The notes under the pieces are model-generated. The model was not told the origin of the DNA, made no database searches, and saw nothing but the letters and a program-made list of their open reading frames with translations. From assembly GCA_964540105.1 (NCBI GenBank), contig CAZILL010000003.1, positions 62,001 to 126,000 on the forward strand: a stretch of 64,000 nt of DNA, given 5' to 3'. The DNA comes from DATKJY01 sp964540105 (GTDB taxonomy: Bacteria; Zixibacteria; MSB-5A5; GN15; FEB-12). Shown one piece after another: positions 50,662-60,000 of the stretch (within the stretch, counting starts at the first letter, position 1; each line of letters opens with the position of its first letter). The position numbers were made by a program, and so were the translations under genes.

Positions 50662-52809
50662 ATGCTGACGTCGTCAGAGCAAATTCAGCGGTACAACCAA
50701 TCGCGGCACAGCACGAAACTTGGGCGAACCATCGAGCAAGTCGATGTTTTGTCGAGGTTGTTGTTGAAGGTGTTTGCCTCTGATTTCCTAGCGGTATTCT
50801 ACGCACAGGGTAAAGGGACCGCGATGATTCCGGTGGCCTTTCACCAATGGGGGGATCGCGGCCTCAGCCGCCTGGATCTGCTGGAGCGAGCGTTCGATGG
50901 CGCAGCCGGCCAGGAACAGCGGGTTCGGCGAGGCTTCACCCACTTTGAGCAGACACGCAAATCGGACGATGCCGGAGTCGATGCATTCGCAGTGTCGAAC
51001 GGTTTCAGGAGTCGGTATCTGTACCCGATCTATGTCAACGACGAACTGCGGGGCATTATTGCCGCGTACTGGATAGAACAGCGGGAACACGAAAGTTCCA
51101 GCATCGCGCACATTCTCAATCCGATCGCGGAACTTCTGATCGGATGGATGACGCTCGTCGAGGAGATTCAAGTCTCTGACGGCTTCGCCCTGAGGCTCTC
51201 TTCCTTGATCTCACTTTTTGACTTGCCACTTGACGAATACCGGGTAGTAGACCTGGTATCTCGCATGCTCAAAACCATGCGCGTCGTGTTGCGCGGGTAT
51301 GGTATCGGGCTGGTCTCGCGCGATCCCTTCACCGGTCACTATCAGCTGGTCGAAGGTCAGGACACGGAGTCAATGACCTCGCAGGTCACCGACAAACTTG
51401 CGTCCGCCAGTGGGGCAATCCTCGCCGAGCGACGGAAGCAAATTGCCCAGCCACGAAGCTGGTTTGATTTGTCGCCTCAGTTTGAGGAAGAGCAACTGAC
51501 CGTGATTCTCTCCGAGCTGTACTCGGATGATCGCTATCACTTTGCCGCTGTCTTCACGAAAGAGGGAGCGCACGAGTGTACCGAGGCGGAGCTCGAACTC
51601 ATCGGCGTATTCAGGATGTTCTCGGAGACGATTCTCGCCAATGCTCGACTGGTGAGGGACCTCAAGAAGGCCAACGAGAAGATCAAGGAATCATCGAGTC
51701 GATTAGCCGACTCGGAGACCATGGCGGCGCTCGCCGACATGAGTTCAGGCATTGCCCATGATCTCAACAACACGGTGGGGAGTGTCGTCGGCCGTCTTCA
51801 ACTAATGAAAATGAAATGTACCGACGAGAAACTGCTTTCGTCGCTGACGAAAGTCGAATCCGCTGCCCTTGAGGCTTCCGAGACAGTCAAGCGCCTCCAG
51901 CAATTTAGTTCCAGTGTCAAGGCAAAGGGATTGGCGAAGATCGACCTGGTAGCTCTGCTGCGCGCATATGCGGAGAAACAAGACAATGCATGGCAGGAAT
52001 TAGCCGACCGGAAGCGAGTCGAGGTTGTCACCGCGATCGATGCTTTGGACGCCGTCATCAGTGCGACCGCTGAAGATGTCCTGGTCATCCTGGACAAACT
52101 CATTACGAATGCGATAGAGTTTGCCCCGGAGGGAAGCGCGGTGCAGGTGACTCTCTCTCAATCCGAGAAAGAAATTGTGATCTCAGTGGCCGACCGTGGG
52201 CCGGGTATTCCGCAGGAGATGCGCGCCAGGATATTCTACCCGTTTTTCACGACGAAGAGCAGTCGAGGGGCAGGGCTGGGCTTGGCAATCGTCTATGGAA
52301 TAGTGTCGAGACTTGGCGGCAAGATCAGCGTTCTCTCGGAACCGGGCTCGGGAAGTCTGTTTCGCCTGACTTTTGGTCGAACCGAGGCCCCGAGCGACAT
52401 CTCGGAAATCACACGAAAGACGCTCAAGGTCAGTAACCTGCGAGTACTGGTTGTGGATGATGACGACCAGATTCGGGACATTCTGAGCGACATGCTGACC
52501 CTCGACGGCCATGCGGCTACGACGTGTCATGACGGATACGCAGCGCTGCAGAGTCTTGACACTGGGGCTTACGATCTCATGATCACTGATTTGGGCATGC
52601 CCGGAATGTCCGGTCTCGACCTCGCCGGCGCAGCGCACGAAAAGCACCCAGGAATGCCGATAGCCATGATCACTGGCTGGGGAACTCAGCTCAATGAAGA
52701 GGAAATCGCTCTTCGCGGCATTCGAGCGGTCATCCCCAAGCCATTCCATTTGAAAGACGTGAAAGCGCTCGTTCATAAGCTTGCCGCCCCTCGTGAAGCA
52801 CTCGATTGA
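50662..52809 (+). CDS. Soluble GAF-domain hybrid histidine kinase with receiver domain
   Basis: 715 residues, no membrane helix. Two GAF-like domains (about 20-165 and 180-340), then HisKA with H366 in SGIAHDLNNTVG, the ATPase domain (LDKLITNAIEFA, DRGPGIPQE, GAGLGLAIVYG) and a C-terminal receiver with D643 in LMITDLGMPGMSG and Lys in VIPKPFHL. A phosphorelay to a separate His-phosphotransfer protein or direct receiver output is possible; no DNA-binding domain is fused. Encoded just after the multi-GAF membrane protein, with which it likely forms a sensor pair. The gene ends 15 bases before the rib operon promoter. Confidence 0.85.
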   Translation: MLTSSEQIQRYNQSRHSTKLGRTIEQVDVLSRLLLKVFASDFLAVFYAQGKGTAMIPVAFHQWGDRGLSRLDLLERAFDGAAGQEQRVRRGFTHFEQTRKSDDAGVDAFAVSNGFRSRYLYPIYVNDELRGIIAAYWIEQREHESSSIAHILNPIAELLIGWMTLVEEIQVSDGFALRLSSLISLFDLPLDEYRVVDLVSRMLKTMRVVLRGYGIGLVSRDPFTGHYQLVEGQDTESMTSQVTDKLASASGAILAERRKQIAQPRSWFDLSPQFEEEQLTVILSELYSDDRYHFAAVFTKEGAHECTEAELELIGVFRMFSETILANARLVRDLKKANEKIKESSSRLADSETMAALADMSSGIAHDLNNTVGSVVGRLQLMKMKCTDEKLLSSLTKVESAALEASETVKRLQQFSSSVKAKGLAKIDLVALLRAYAEKQDNAWQELADRKRVEVVTAIDALDAVISATAEDVLVILDKLITNAIEFAPEGSAVQVTLSQSEKEIVISVADRGPGIPQEMRARIFYPFFTTKSSRGAGLGLAIVYGIVSRLGGKISVLSEPGSGSLFRLTFGRTEAPSDISEITRKTLKVSNLRVLVVDDDDQIRDILSDMLTLDGHAATTCHDGYAALQSLDTGAYDLMITDLGMPGMSGLDLAGAAHEKHPGMPIAMITGWGTQLNEEEIALRGIRAVIPKPFHLKDVKALVHKLAAPREALD

Positions 52810-52823
52810 CGGCGAAAAATCGA

Positions 52824-52851
52824 TTGCCTTCGGGCAACCTCCTGCTATATT
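52824..52851 (+). promoter_or_regulatory. Promoter of the riboflavin operon
   Basis: TTGCCT (52824-52829), a 16-base spacer and TATATT (52846-52851). Transcription would begin near 52858, just before the first pairing strand of the FMN riboswitch at 52865, which strongly supports the placement. Confidence 0.6.
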
Positions 52852-52864
52852 CCCTTCAAATTGA

Positions 52865-52976
52865 ATCTTCGGGGCGAGGTGTAATTCCTCGATCGGCGGT
52901 ATAGCCCGCGACCCGGTTTCACGGTTGAGCCTGTGCAATTCAGGCGCCGACGGTTACAGTCCGGATGGTAGAAGAT
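52865..52976 (+). ncRNA. FMN riboswitch (RFN element)
   Basis: The conserved RFN core is present in order: GGGGCGAGGTGTAATTCC, ATCGGCGGTATAGCCCGCGA, a lower-conservation arm, GCCTGTGCAATTCAGG, CGCCGACGGTTACAGTCCGG and ATGGTAGAAGAT. Closing stem P1 pairs ATCTTC (52865-52870) with GAAGAT (52971-52976). It binds flavin mononucleotide and would switch off the downstream rib genes when FMN is plentiful. An intrinsic terminator at 53024-53050 is the likely output. Confidence 0.96.
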
Positions 52977-53023
52977 GCTGGCGCGGCTACGTGCAGCGCT
53001 GCAGCATAGCCATGGCATACTTG

Positions 53024-53050
53024 TCCCGAGGGATTCCTTGGGGTTTTTTT
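53024..53050 (+). terminator. Riboswitch-controlled terminator directly before ribD
   Basis: TCCCGAGG (53024-53031) pairs with CCTTGGGG (53036-53043; two G-T pairs) around the loop GATT, followed by seven T (53044-53050). The T-run ends at the base before ATG 53051. CTTCGGG at 52867-52873, part of the riboswitch P1 region, can pair with CCCGAGG (53025-53031), giving a candidate antiterminator that forms only without FMN. Confidence 0.75.
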
Positions 53051-54154
53051 ATGGCTGCTGACACTGATACGCTGTACATGGAACGAGCTCTTGCATTGGC
53101 GCAAAGGGGGGCCGGGTTTACGTCCCCAAATCCTTTGGTCGGGGCCGTAGTTGTTCGCAACGGGACAATTGTGGGGGAAGGGTATCATGCGCGAGCAGGA
53201 GGGGACCACGCGGAAATAGTCGCCCTGCGTAAAGCTGGGTCACGGGCGCGAGGTGCGACTATGTATGTATCGCTTGAACCCTGTTGTCATGTTGGTAGAA
53301 CTGGACCCTGTACAGCGGCGGTAGTTGCGTCACGAATCTCGAGGGTCGTTTTCGCAGTTAAGGACCCCGATCCCCGAGTCAGCGGACAAGGTGCGCGAGT
53401 CCTGAGGAAAGCTGGTGTGACTGTCGAGCGAAAGGGACCGGCAGAGAAATCCATCGAGTTGAACGAAGGGTATTTCAGTTTTCACGTACGCCACAGACCA
53501 TTTGTTACGTTGAAAACAGCGCAGTCAGTGGACGGGCGAATCGCCACTCTCTACGGTGATTCCAAATGGATTTCGGGACCCGAATCACTGAGTCTGGCTC
53601 ACAAACTGAGAGCTATGGCGGACGCGGTGATTGTCGGAATGGGGACGGTCAGAAAGGATAATCCGGCGCTGACGGTGCGGCTTGTCAAGGGAAGAAACCC
53701 GTATCGAATCGTTGTCAGCAGAAGTCTCACCTTCCCCAGAGGGTGCCAGTTGCTGCGAAACAACGACGATGGAAAGACTATCGTCGCCTCGTCGAAGGAG
53801 GCTATTCAGAAGTTCCTAAGAACGAGCGCTGCACGCAATGTCACTTGCTGGGAGATCGATCTTGACCGCGACGGCCTCCTTGATCTTCATGACCTGACCG
53901 AGAAGGCGGGTAGGTTCGGTTTACGGTCCTTGCTCGTCGAGGGCGGAGCTCACCTTGCGACCGCCATGCTGAGGGAACAACTGGTCGACAAGTATCTAGT
54001 CGTCATCGCTCCTATAGTCGTTGGAACAGGGGTCAACTCCGTTCAGAGTCTTGGAGTTCGACGATTGACCGACGCAACCGCGTTCAGCCGTCATTGGTTC
54101 GAATCATGCGGACGAGATCAGCTATTTGTGGGTTACCCCGTGAAAGGAGTTTAG
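53051..54154 (+). CDS. ribD: Riboflavin biosynthesis protein RibD (deaminase/reductase)
   Basis: 367 residues. N-terminal deaminase domain: YMERALALAQRG, SPNPLVGAVVV, zinc motif HAEIVAL and EPCCHVGRTGPC. C-terminal reductase domain: VTLKTAQSVDGRIAT, SKWISGPES, MADAVIVGMGTVRKDNPALTVR and VEGGAHLATAML. It performs the second and third steps of riboflavin synthesis. I chose ATG 53051, since the family N-terminus begins there (an upstream frame to 52925 runs through the riboswitch). The start has only GGGG as a possible ribosome site, within the terminator stem, so translation may also depend on the switch. Confidence 0.96.
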   Translation: MAADTDTLYMERALALAQRGAGFTSPNPLVGAVVVRNGTIVGEGYHARAGGDHAEIVALRKAGSRARGATMYVSLEPCCHVGRTGPCTAAVVASRISRVVFAVKDPDPRVSGQGARVLRKAGVTVERKGPAEKSIELNEGYFSFHVRHRPFVTLKTAQSVDGRIATLYGDSKWISGPESLSLAHKLRAMADAVIVGMGTVRKDNPALTVRLVKGRNPYRIVVSRSLTFPRGCQLLRNNDDGKTIVASSKEAIQKFLRTSAARNVTCWEIDLDRDGLLDLHDLTEKAGRFGLRSLLVEGGAHLATAMLREQLVDKYLVVIAPIVVGTGVNSVQSLGVRRLTDATAFSRHWFESCGRDQLFVGYPVKGV

Positions 54155-54155
54155 T

Positions 54156-54788
54156 CTGTTCACAGGTTTGGTTGAAACGATTGGTGTGGTGACGAGCGTT
54201 CGGCGCAGCGGCAGCGATCGAGAGCTGATTGTCGAGGCCATGGTCGAGAACGACCCCGTGCATGTCGGAGATTCGATATGCTGCGATGGAGCCTGCCTGA
54301 CCATCGTTTCGATAAGTGCCAACAGATTTAGTCTCCAGGTTTCTGCTGAGACTGTGGCTCGGACGATTGTGTCAAGCTATGTTGTGGGATCGCGAATCAA
54401 TCTCGAGCGGGCGCTTCGAATGGGGGACCGGCTGGATGGGCATCTTGTAAGCGGACATGTAGACGGTGTTGGCAAGGTCGACGAAGTTCGACCGATAGGC
54501 GATTCAATCCTGTTGGCCGTTGCGCATGATTCCGCTTTCGACCAGTTCGTGATCGAAAAGGGATCGATTGCGGTCAATGGTGTCTCGCTCACCGTGAACA
54601 GGACGGACTCCGGCAGATTAACGGCGAATCTGATCCCGCATACGGTTTCACGCACCACCCTCGGGAGTCTGTCCCGAGGAAATCAGGTCAATCTCGAATT
54701 CGATATGATTGGCAAGTTTGTCGCAAAGCAGACGGGCGGGAGGAGAAGTTCTCTTTCTGTTCAGCGACTCATTGAGAGTGGATGGTAG
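54156..54788 (+). CDS. ribE: Riboflavin synthase, probable CUG start codon
   Basis: 210 residues if started at CTG 54156. Riboflavin synthases almost always start MFTGLVE; here the codons after CTG 54156 read FTGLVETIG, and AAAGGAG (54143-54149) lies six bases before that CTG. The first ordinary start, TTG 54168, would remove FTG and sit 18 bases from the ribosome site. Two lumazine-binding domains follow (DSICCDGACLTIV, LDGHLVSGHVDGVG; then SIAVNGVSLTVN, NLIPHTVSRTTLG). It converts two lumazines to riboflavin. It starts one base after the ribD stop; its stop is one base before ribBA. Symbol ribE is used in the Bacillus sense (ribC in E. coli). Confidence 0.94.
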   Translation: MFTGLVETIGVVTSVRRSGSDRELIVEAMVENDPVHVGDSICCDGACLTIVSISANRFSLQVSAETVARTIVSSYVVGSRINLERALRMGDRLDGHLVSGHVDGVGKVDEVRPIGDSILLAVAHDSAFDQFVIEKGSIAVNGVSLTVNRTDSGRLTANLIPHTVSRTTLGSLSRGNQVNLEFDMIGKFVAKQTGGRRSSLSVQRLIESGW

Positions 54789-54789
54789 A

Positions 54790-56010
54790 ATGAGTTCAGA
54801 CATAGTGTTCAACACGATACCAGAGGCGGTCGAGGAGATTCGCGCGGGGAAATATGTGGTCGTCGTCGACGATGAAGACCGCGAGAATGAAGGGGATCTC
54901 ATCATGGCGGCCGAGAAGATTACACCGGAGGCTGTTAATTTTCTCGCGATGCATGGTCGGGGACTGATCTGCGTGCCCCTCACTGAGAGTCGAATGGATG
55001 CGCTTGGGCTTCACCCCATGGTAGGAAACAATACGGCCAAAATGGGTACGCGCTTCACGGTCTCGGTGGATGCGCTTCACAATACGACGACCGGTATCTC
55101 CGCACATGATCGATCGGTGACCATTGCCGCATTGGCCGACGAGAGGACCAAGCCGGAAGACCTTGGCCGACCGGGTCATGTGTTTCCAATCCGAGCTTTG
55201 GATGGAGGAGTGCTGGCGAGAGCGGGGCATACCGAGGCCTCGGTTGATCTGGCGCGACTGGCTGGGCTTCGCCCGATCGGCGTTCTTTGCGAAATCATGG
55301 ATGACGATGGCACAATGGCCAGGGTCCCGCGCCTATACCAGTTCGCCCGCAAATTCGACCTCAAGTTGATCACCGTCCGCGATCTGATCGCCTATCGTAA
55401 TCGAACTGAGAGGCTTATCAGCCGCGTTACCTCTGTCCAATTCCCGACTGAATTCGGTGAATTCATGTTGCATCTCTACCAATCGCAGATTGATGATCAT
55501 CACCACCTGGCGTTGACCAAAGGGGAGATAGCGGGCAGGAAGAATGTTCTGGTGCGCGTACACTCAAGCTGCTTGACTGGGGACGTCTTCGGTTCGTGTC
55601 GGTGCGATTGCGGTCCACAGATTCACGCGGCGCTGCGGATGATTGACAAGGAAGGGACTGGGGTCGTGCTATATATGCGGCAGGAGGGACGCGGTATCGG
55701 ACTGGCGAACAAGATCTTGGCGTACAAGCTGCAGGACAACGGACGAGACACGGTGGAAGCCAACCTTGAGTTGGGGTTTCAGGCCGATCTTAGAGATTAC
55801 GGAATAGGAGCACAGATTCTCGCCGATCTGGGGTTGACTTCGATTCGGTTACTGACCAACAATCCGAAGAAAGTGATTGGTCTGACCGGCTATGGTCTGG
55901 AGATAACCGAGCGTCTGCCACTTCAGATCGAGCCGTCGCGGTTCAACTACCGTTACCTGGAGACAAAGCGAGACAAGTTGGGTCATTTGTTGGATTTTGA
56001 AAGGGATTGA
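54790..56010 (+). CDS. ribBA: Bifunctional 3,4-dihydroxy-2-butanone 4-phosphate synthase / GTP cyclohydrolase II
   Basis: 406 residues from ATG 54790, one base after ribE. The N-terminal DHBP synthase half has VVVDDEDRENEGDLIMA, TGISAHDRSVTI, and PGHVFPIRA. The C-terminal cyclohydrolase II half has the zinc motif CLTGDVFGSCRCDCG, YMRQEGRGIGLANKI and LLTNNPKKVIGL. Both active sites look intact. It supplies both precursors of lumazine. A frame start at 54709 would lie inside ribE and is not supported. Confidence 0.97.
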   Translation: MSSDIVFNTIPEAVEEIRAGKYVVVVDDEDRENEGDLIMAAEKITPEAVNFLAMHGRGLICVPLTESRMDALGLHPMVGNNTAKMGTRFTVSVDALHNTTTGISAHDRSVTIAALADERTKPEDLGRPGHVFPIRALDGGVLARAGHTEASVDLARLAGLRPIGVLCEIMDDDGTMARVPRLYQFARKFDLKLITVRDLIAYRNRTERLISRVTSVQFPTEFGEFMLHLYQSQIDDHHHLALTKGEIAGRKNVLVRVHSSCLTGDVFGSCRCDCGPQIHAALRMIDKEGTGVVLYMRQEGRGIGLANKILAYKLQDNGRDTVEANLELGFQADLRDYGIGAQILADLGLTSIRLLTNNPKKVIGLTGYGLEITERLPLQIEPSRFNYRYLETKRDKLGHLLDFERD

Positions 56011-56018
56011 GGAAAGCC

Positions 56019-56492
56019 ATGAACACTATCGAATTTGAAGGAAGACTGGACGCCAAGGGGGTGACGTTTGGCCTGGTCGTGAGCCGCTTCAATAGTTTCT
56101 TTACAGACCGATTGCTCGAAGGGGCGCTCGATTGTCTGGTGCGCCACGGAGCCGATGAGAAGAAGATCACGGTCGCATATGTGCCGGGGTCGTTTGAGAT
56201 TCCTTTTGCGGCCGCGAGGATGGTCAAGGCTGGCAAATACAACGCCGTCGTTTGTCTGGGAGCGGTCATTCGAGGCGACACGCCGCACTTTGATTATATT
56301 GCGGCTGAAGTCTCCAAAGGGATTGCCCATTTGGGCATGGAGTCGGACATCCCTGTGATCTACGGGATCGTCACGGCCGACACGCTTGAACAGGCGATCG
56401 AACGGTCCGGCACGAAAGCAGGCAACAAAGGATGGGATGCTGCCGAGAGCGCCATCGAGATGGTCAATCTCTATCGCGCGATGGGAGTGTAG
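56019..56492 (+). CDS. ribH: 6,7-dimethyl-8-ribityllumazine synthase
   Basis: 157 residues from ATG 56019 (TGAGGAAAG upstream; eight bases after ribBA). Motifs: FGLVVSRFNSFFTDRLLEGA, VPGSFEIPFAA, CLGAVIRGDTPHFDYI with the catalytic His region, PVIYGIVTADTLEQAIERSG and KGWDAAESAIEM. It condenses the two precursors to lumazine, usually as a 60-subunit or pentameric shell. Its stop (56490-56492) is directly followed by the nusB ATG. Confidence 0.96.
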   Translation: MNTIEFEGRLDAKGVTFGLVVSRFNSFFTDRLLEGALDCLVRHGADEKKITVAYVPGSFEIPFAAARMVKAGKYNAVVCLGAVIRGDTPHFDYIAAEVSKGIAHLGMESDIPVIYGIVTADTLEQAIERSGTKAGNKGWDAAESAIEMVNLYRAMGV

Positions 56493-56921
56493 ATGAGTGA
56501 GTCTCCCCGCCGACGAACTCGCGAACTGGTCCTGAAGGGACTCTACGCTCACGAGATTGAGGAACTCGATCCTGAACGAATCGTGGAAGAGGTCATCAGC
56601 GACGACACGCTGAGTCAAAAGAACCTCGATTTTGCCCGGGGATTATTTGGCTTGGTACGGAAACACCGAGCCTGGGCAGATGAACAGATTACGTCGCTGG
56701 CCAAGAACTGGGACATCAAGCGCATTGCGGATGTCGATCGAATCATCCTGGAGATAGCGCTGGTCGAGCTCAGGGAGATCAGTGATTCCCCTGTGAAAGT
56801 TGTGCTCAACGAGGCTATCGAGCTGGCGAAGAAGTACTCTACCGGCGACTCATCATCATTCATAAACGGGATTCTCGACGCCTACATAAGGAAAGCAGAG
56901 CCGACCGGCCCTCACTCCTGA
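56493..56921 (+). CDS. nusB: Transcription antitermination factor NusB
   Basis: 142 residues. RRRTRELVLKGLYAHEIEE is the typical RNA-binding N-terminus, and VDRIILEIALVEL, VVLNEAIELAKKYS and SFINGILDAYI are family motifs. It binds boxA with S10 for rRNA antitermination. It starts at the base after the ribH stop, a ribH-nusB order common in many bacteria. No terminator is evident after it; the 92 bases to the next gene contain only a weak AGCAG/CTGCT hairpin. Confidence 0.95.
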   Translation: MSESPRRRTRELVLKGLYAHEIEELDPERIVEEVISDDTLSQKNLDFARGLFGLVRKHRAWADEQITSLAKNWDIKRIADVDRIILEIALVELREISDSPVKVVLNEAIELAKKYSTGDSSSFINGILDAYIRKAEPTGPHS

Positions 56922-57013
56922 AATCGATTCCCCGGTTCAACGTATTAGCAGCTGGACACTGCTCTCTGAACGAATATATTATCGGGTCCTGGTAATGTAG
57001 TATAGGTGAGCCT

Positions 57014-60000
57014 TTGCGCAATGAATGGGTAAATAGCTTTGATCGCACCAATGCCGTCGTTGCGGCAGGGGTCTGGTTCGCGGTCCTTGTTGTTTACTTG
57101 ATGACCAAGGCCCCGACGGTGACCTTCTGGGACTGCGGCGAGTTTATCGCCGTCAGTCACATTCTCGGCATTCCTCATCCACCGGGCACACCACTCTATG
57201 TTATGATCAGCCGCCTCTTTGCAACCCTTCCTCTGTACGCAGATCAGGCGGCCCGCATCAATTTTCTGACCGTGCTCTGTTCGTCGATGACCCCGGTCTT
57301 CGCGTACTTGAGTGGAGTGCGGATTCTTAGGACCTGGTTTGTTACCGACAATTCTCCATACTCACGGATGCTGACTTACGCCGGGGCTGCGAGTGGGGCG
57401 TTGTTCCTCGCGTTCAGCGCGACAAATTGGGGAAATTCAGTCGAAGCGGAAGTTTATGGTATGTCGATGCTCATTTTCGTCAGTGTACTCTGGCTGACCC
57501 TTGTGTATCATGAGACTCCCGACGGCCTGCGGGCTGATGCGATCATGCTCTTTGTGGTCTATCTCGCTTTTCTGGGCATCGCGATACACCCCACGACCTT
57601 TCTGGTCCTTCCCATAGCAGCCTTGTTCTTTGTGGTGAAGAAGGGGGCTCCACGATCAGTCTGGTTTCTTGCGGCCGTATTCATCTTCTTCGAGCTGTTT
57701 CTCGTCTTCGCTCTCTCATCGCGACCTGGAGAGGTCCCATATTTCGTGCCTGTAACCGTGGTCTTGATCTTGTATCTGTTCTACGTGTTCTCGTGCCCAA
57801 CTATCTCTCGCGCGGCGCTACTCATGGGCATAGGGCTCCTGGGTTCGGCGGCGCCTTTGGTTGGAGTGCTATCGAGCGCCGTGATCGCTCTCACAAGCGG
57901 GTCCGGGGTTCCGACTGAGCCACCATCAGTTCTCCTCCGGTGGGTAGGCGGAATCAGTTTCGTGGTGACACTTGCGCTCGCACTTTACTGGTCGGCAAGG
58001 TATCTGCTATCGCGCGACCAGAGGGGTGAGGAGCAGCAACACACATTTGTTCCATCGCTTTTCGTCATTGGAGCCGGGGTGATGGCGGCCATTCTCCTGC
58101 TCGACAAGCTCCGAGGGTACACGGCATTTGCGGTTGTATCGATTGCTGTTCTGATCATTGTTGGTTCCGTCGTCAGAAGCCATCTCAGATGGCCGATCCT
58201 GATCGCGATGGCCGGCGTTTCACTCGTGGCGCTGGCTGTTCGCCCCTTTGTGTTGGGGATTGCAGCTTCAACGGCTGTCGTGCTTGTTCTCGGTTTCTAC
58301 TTCAAGAGTGAGACGTGGAAGGCCGCACTGCTGATTATCGTGGCGGCGGGAGTCGGGTATTCGGTGCACCTGTTTGTGCCGATACGGTCAGCACAAGACC
58401 CGTACATAAACGAGAACGCCCCCTCCAAATCGATCTCGGCTTTTGTCAACTATCTTGAACGAAAACAGTACGGGTCCCAAAGCATGACGTCAAGAATGTT
58501 CACGCGGCGGGCAGAGTGGGAAAACCAGTTTGGAGATTATCGACGGATGGGCTTCTGGCACTTCTTCAGCAATCAGTATGGACTTAACGGACCGAAGTTC
58601 TTTGTCCTGTTTGTGCTCGGATTGCTCGGGCTTTGGGAGGGGATTCGCATTCGATCTCCCTATGGCCTGTTGCTATCACTGCTCATTCTGATCTCCTCGG
58701 TGGGGCTGGTCCTGTACATGAATTTTGCGGACGGTACGCGACAGCATCCGGTAACGGGAGCCGATTACATTGAAGTACGCGACCGCGACTATTTCTTTAC
58801 ACCGGCATTTCTCCTGTTCGGACTCGCGATCGGACTCGGCATCTCCGCGACGCTTCAGTACGTCAGGCAGACAATGCTGAGGCTGAACAATCCAATTCGA
58901 GGAGTCATTCTCGGAGTCGGCCTGGGGCTGTTTCTCATACCGGTCTACACGGTGAAGGCAAATTATTTCGAATCGGATCGATCCAATAACTACCTTGCGT
59001 ATGACTATGCCTGGAATCTTCTGCAGTCAGCGGATCCAAACGCCGTTCTGATTACATATGGCGACAATGACACCTTCCCTTTGTGGTGTTTGCAGGAGGC
59101 GTTCGGAGTTCGTAAAGATGTCAGGAACGTGAATCTCTCTTTGGCAAACACGAAGTGGTATATCAAACAAGTGCGGGACTACATGAAACTTGATCTGGGA
59201 TGGAATGATCAACAGATCGACAGTCTGCGACCGTATCGATCACAAGACGGTCGCGTGTTTCAGATTCAGGATCAGGTGGTCGATGCAATCATCGATCACA
59301 ACCACGGACGTTTTCCGATCAACTTTTCGGTGACTGTGGCCGACGACGGTCGCAAGTATCACGGGCAATCAGCGCGAGATCGGCTGGTACTGAGCGGGCT
59401 CAAATGGCGATTTAAGGAGGCGGCCGACGGTATGGTTGCAGCGGTCGATGAATCGATCCAGTTCTTGGAGTCAGACAAGTTCCAGATGCGAGGTCTGGAT
59501 GACCCCACGGTATACAAAGATGAGAACATGACGCGGCTGACATCGAATTACGCCAACGCATTTATGGCTATCGCCGATTCTCTGTCCAACGCAGGACGAG
59601 GAGCAGATGCCGAGCGACTCATGAGGAGACTGCACGAGAAGATGCCTGACAATTTCGATGCGATCAGCTACCTTGCGAGCCTTTACGCCAACCGCGGACA
59701 GGTAGGACCGCTGACTGATCTGGTAGCCGAAACGCGCAGCGGCGACACGGATTGGCTTCGAACGTTGCTCGGACGTGTCCGGCGAAAGGCAGGAAATAGT
59801 TCTGAAGCGGAGGCTATACTTTCTCAGGTGCTCGGCACGCGGCCATCGTACCGACCGGCCTACGAGGAGCTGATTCGCCTGTATTCCGAGACCAGGCAGA
59901 TGGACAAGCTCGGGGCGCTCTTTTCCGCATGGTTGAAATCGAATCCGGATGACAAGCAAACGCAACGGATCCTCGAAGATATGAAGGCCGGCCGATACGA

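Noticed and set aside
52823..52838. TTGCC-TTCG-GGCAA hairpin as terminator of the hybrid kinase gene
   Set aside because: Short stem, no T-run, and it overlaps the rib promoter -35 box.
56950..56970. Hairpin AGCAG/CTGCT after nusB as terminator
   Set aside because: Stem of five pairs and no T-run.
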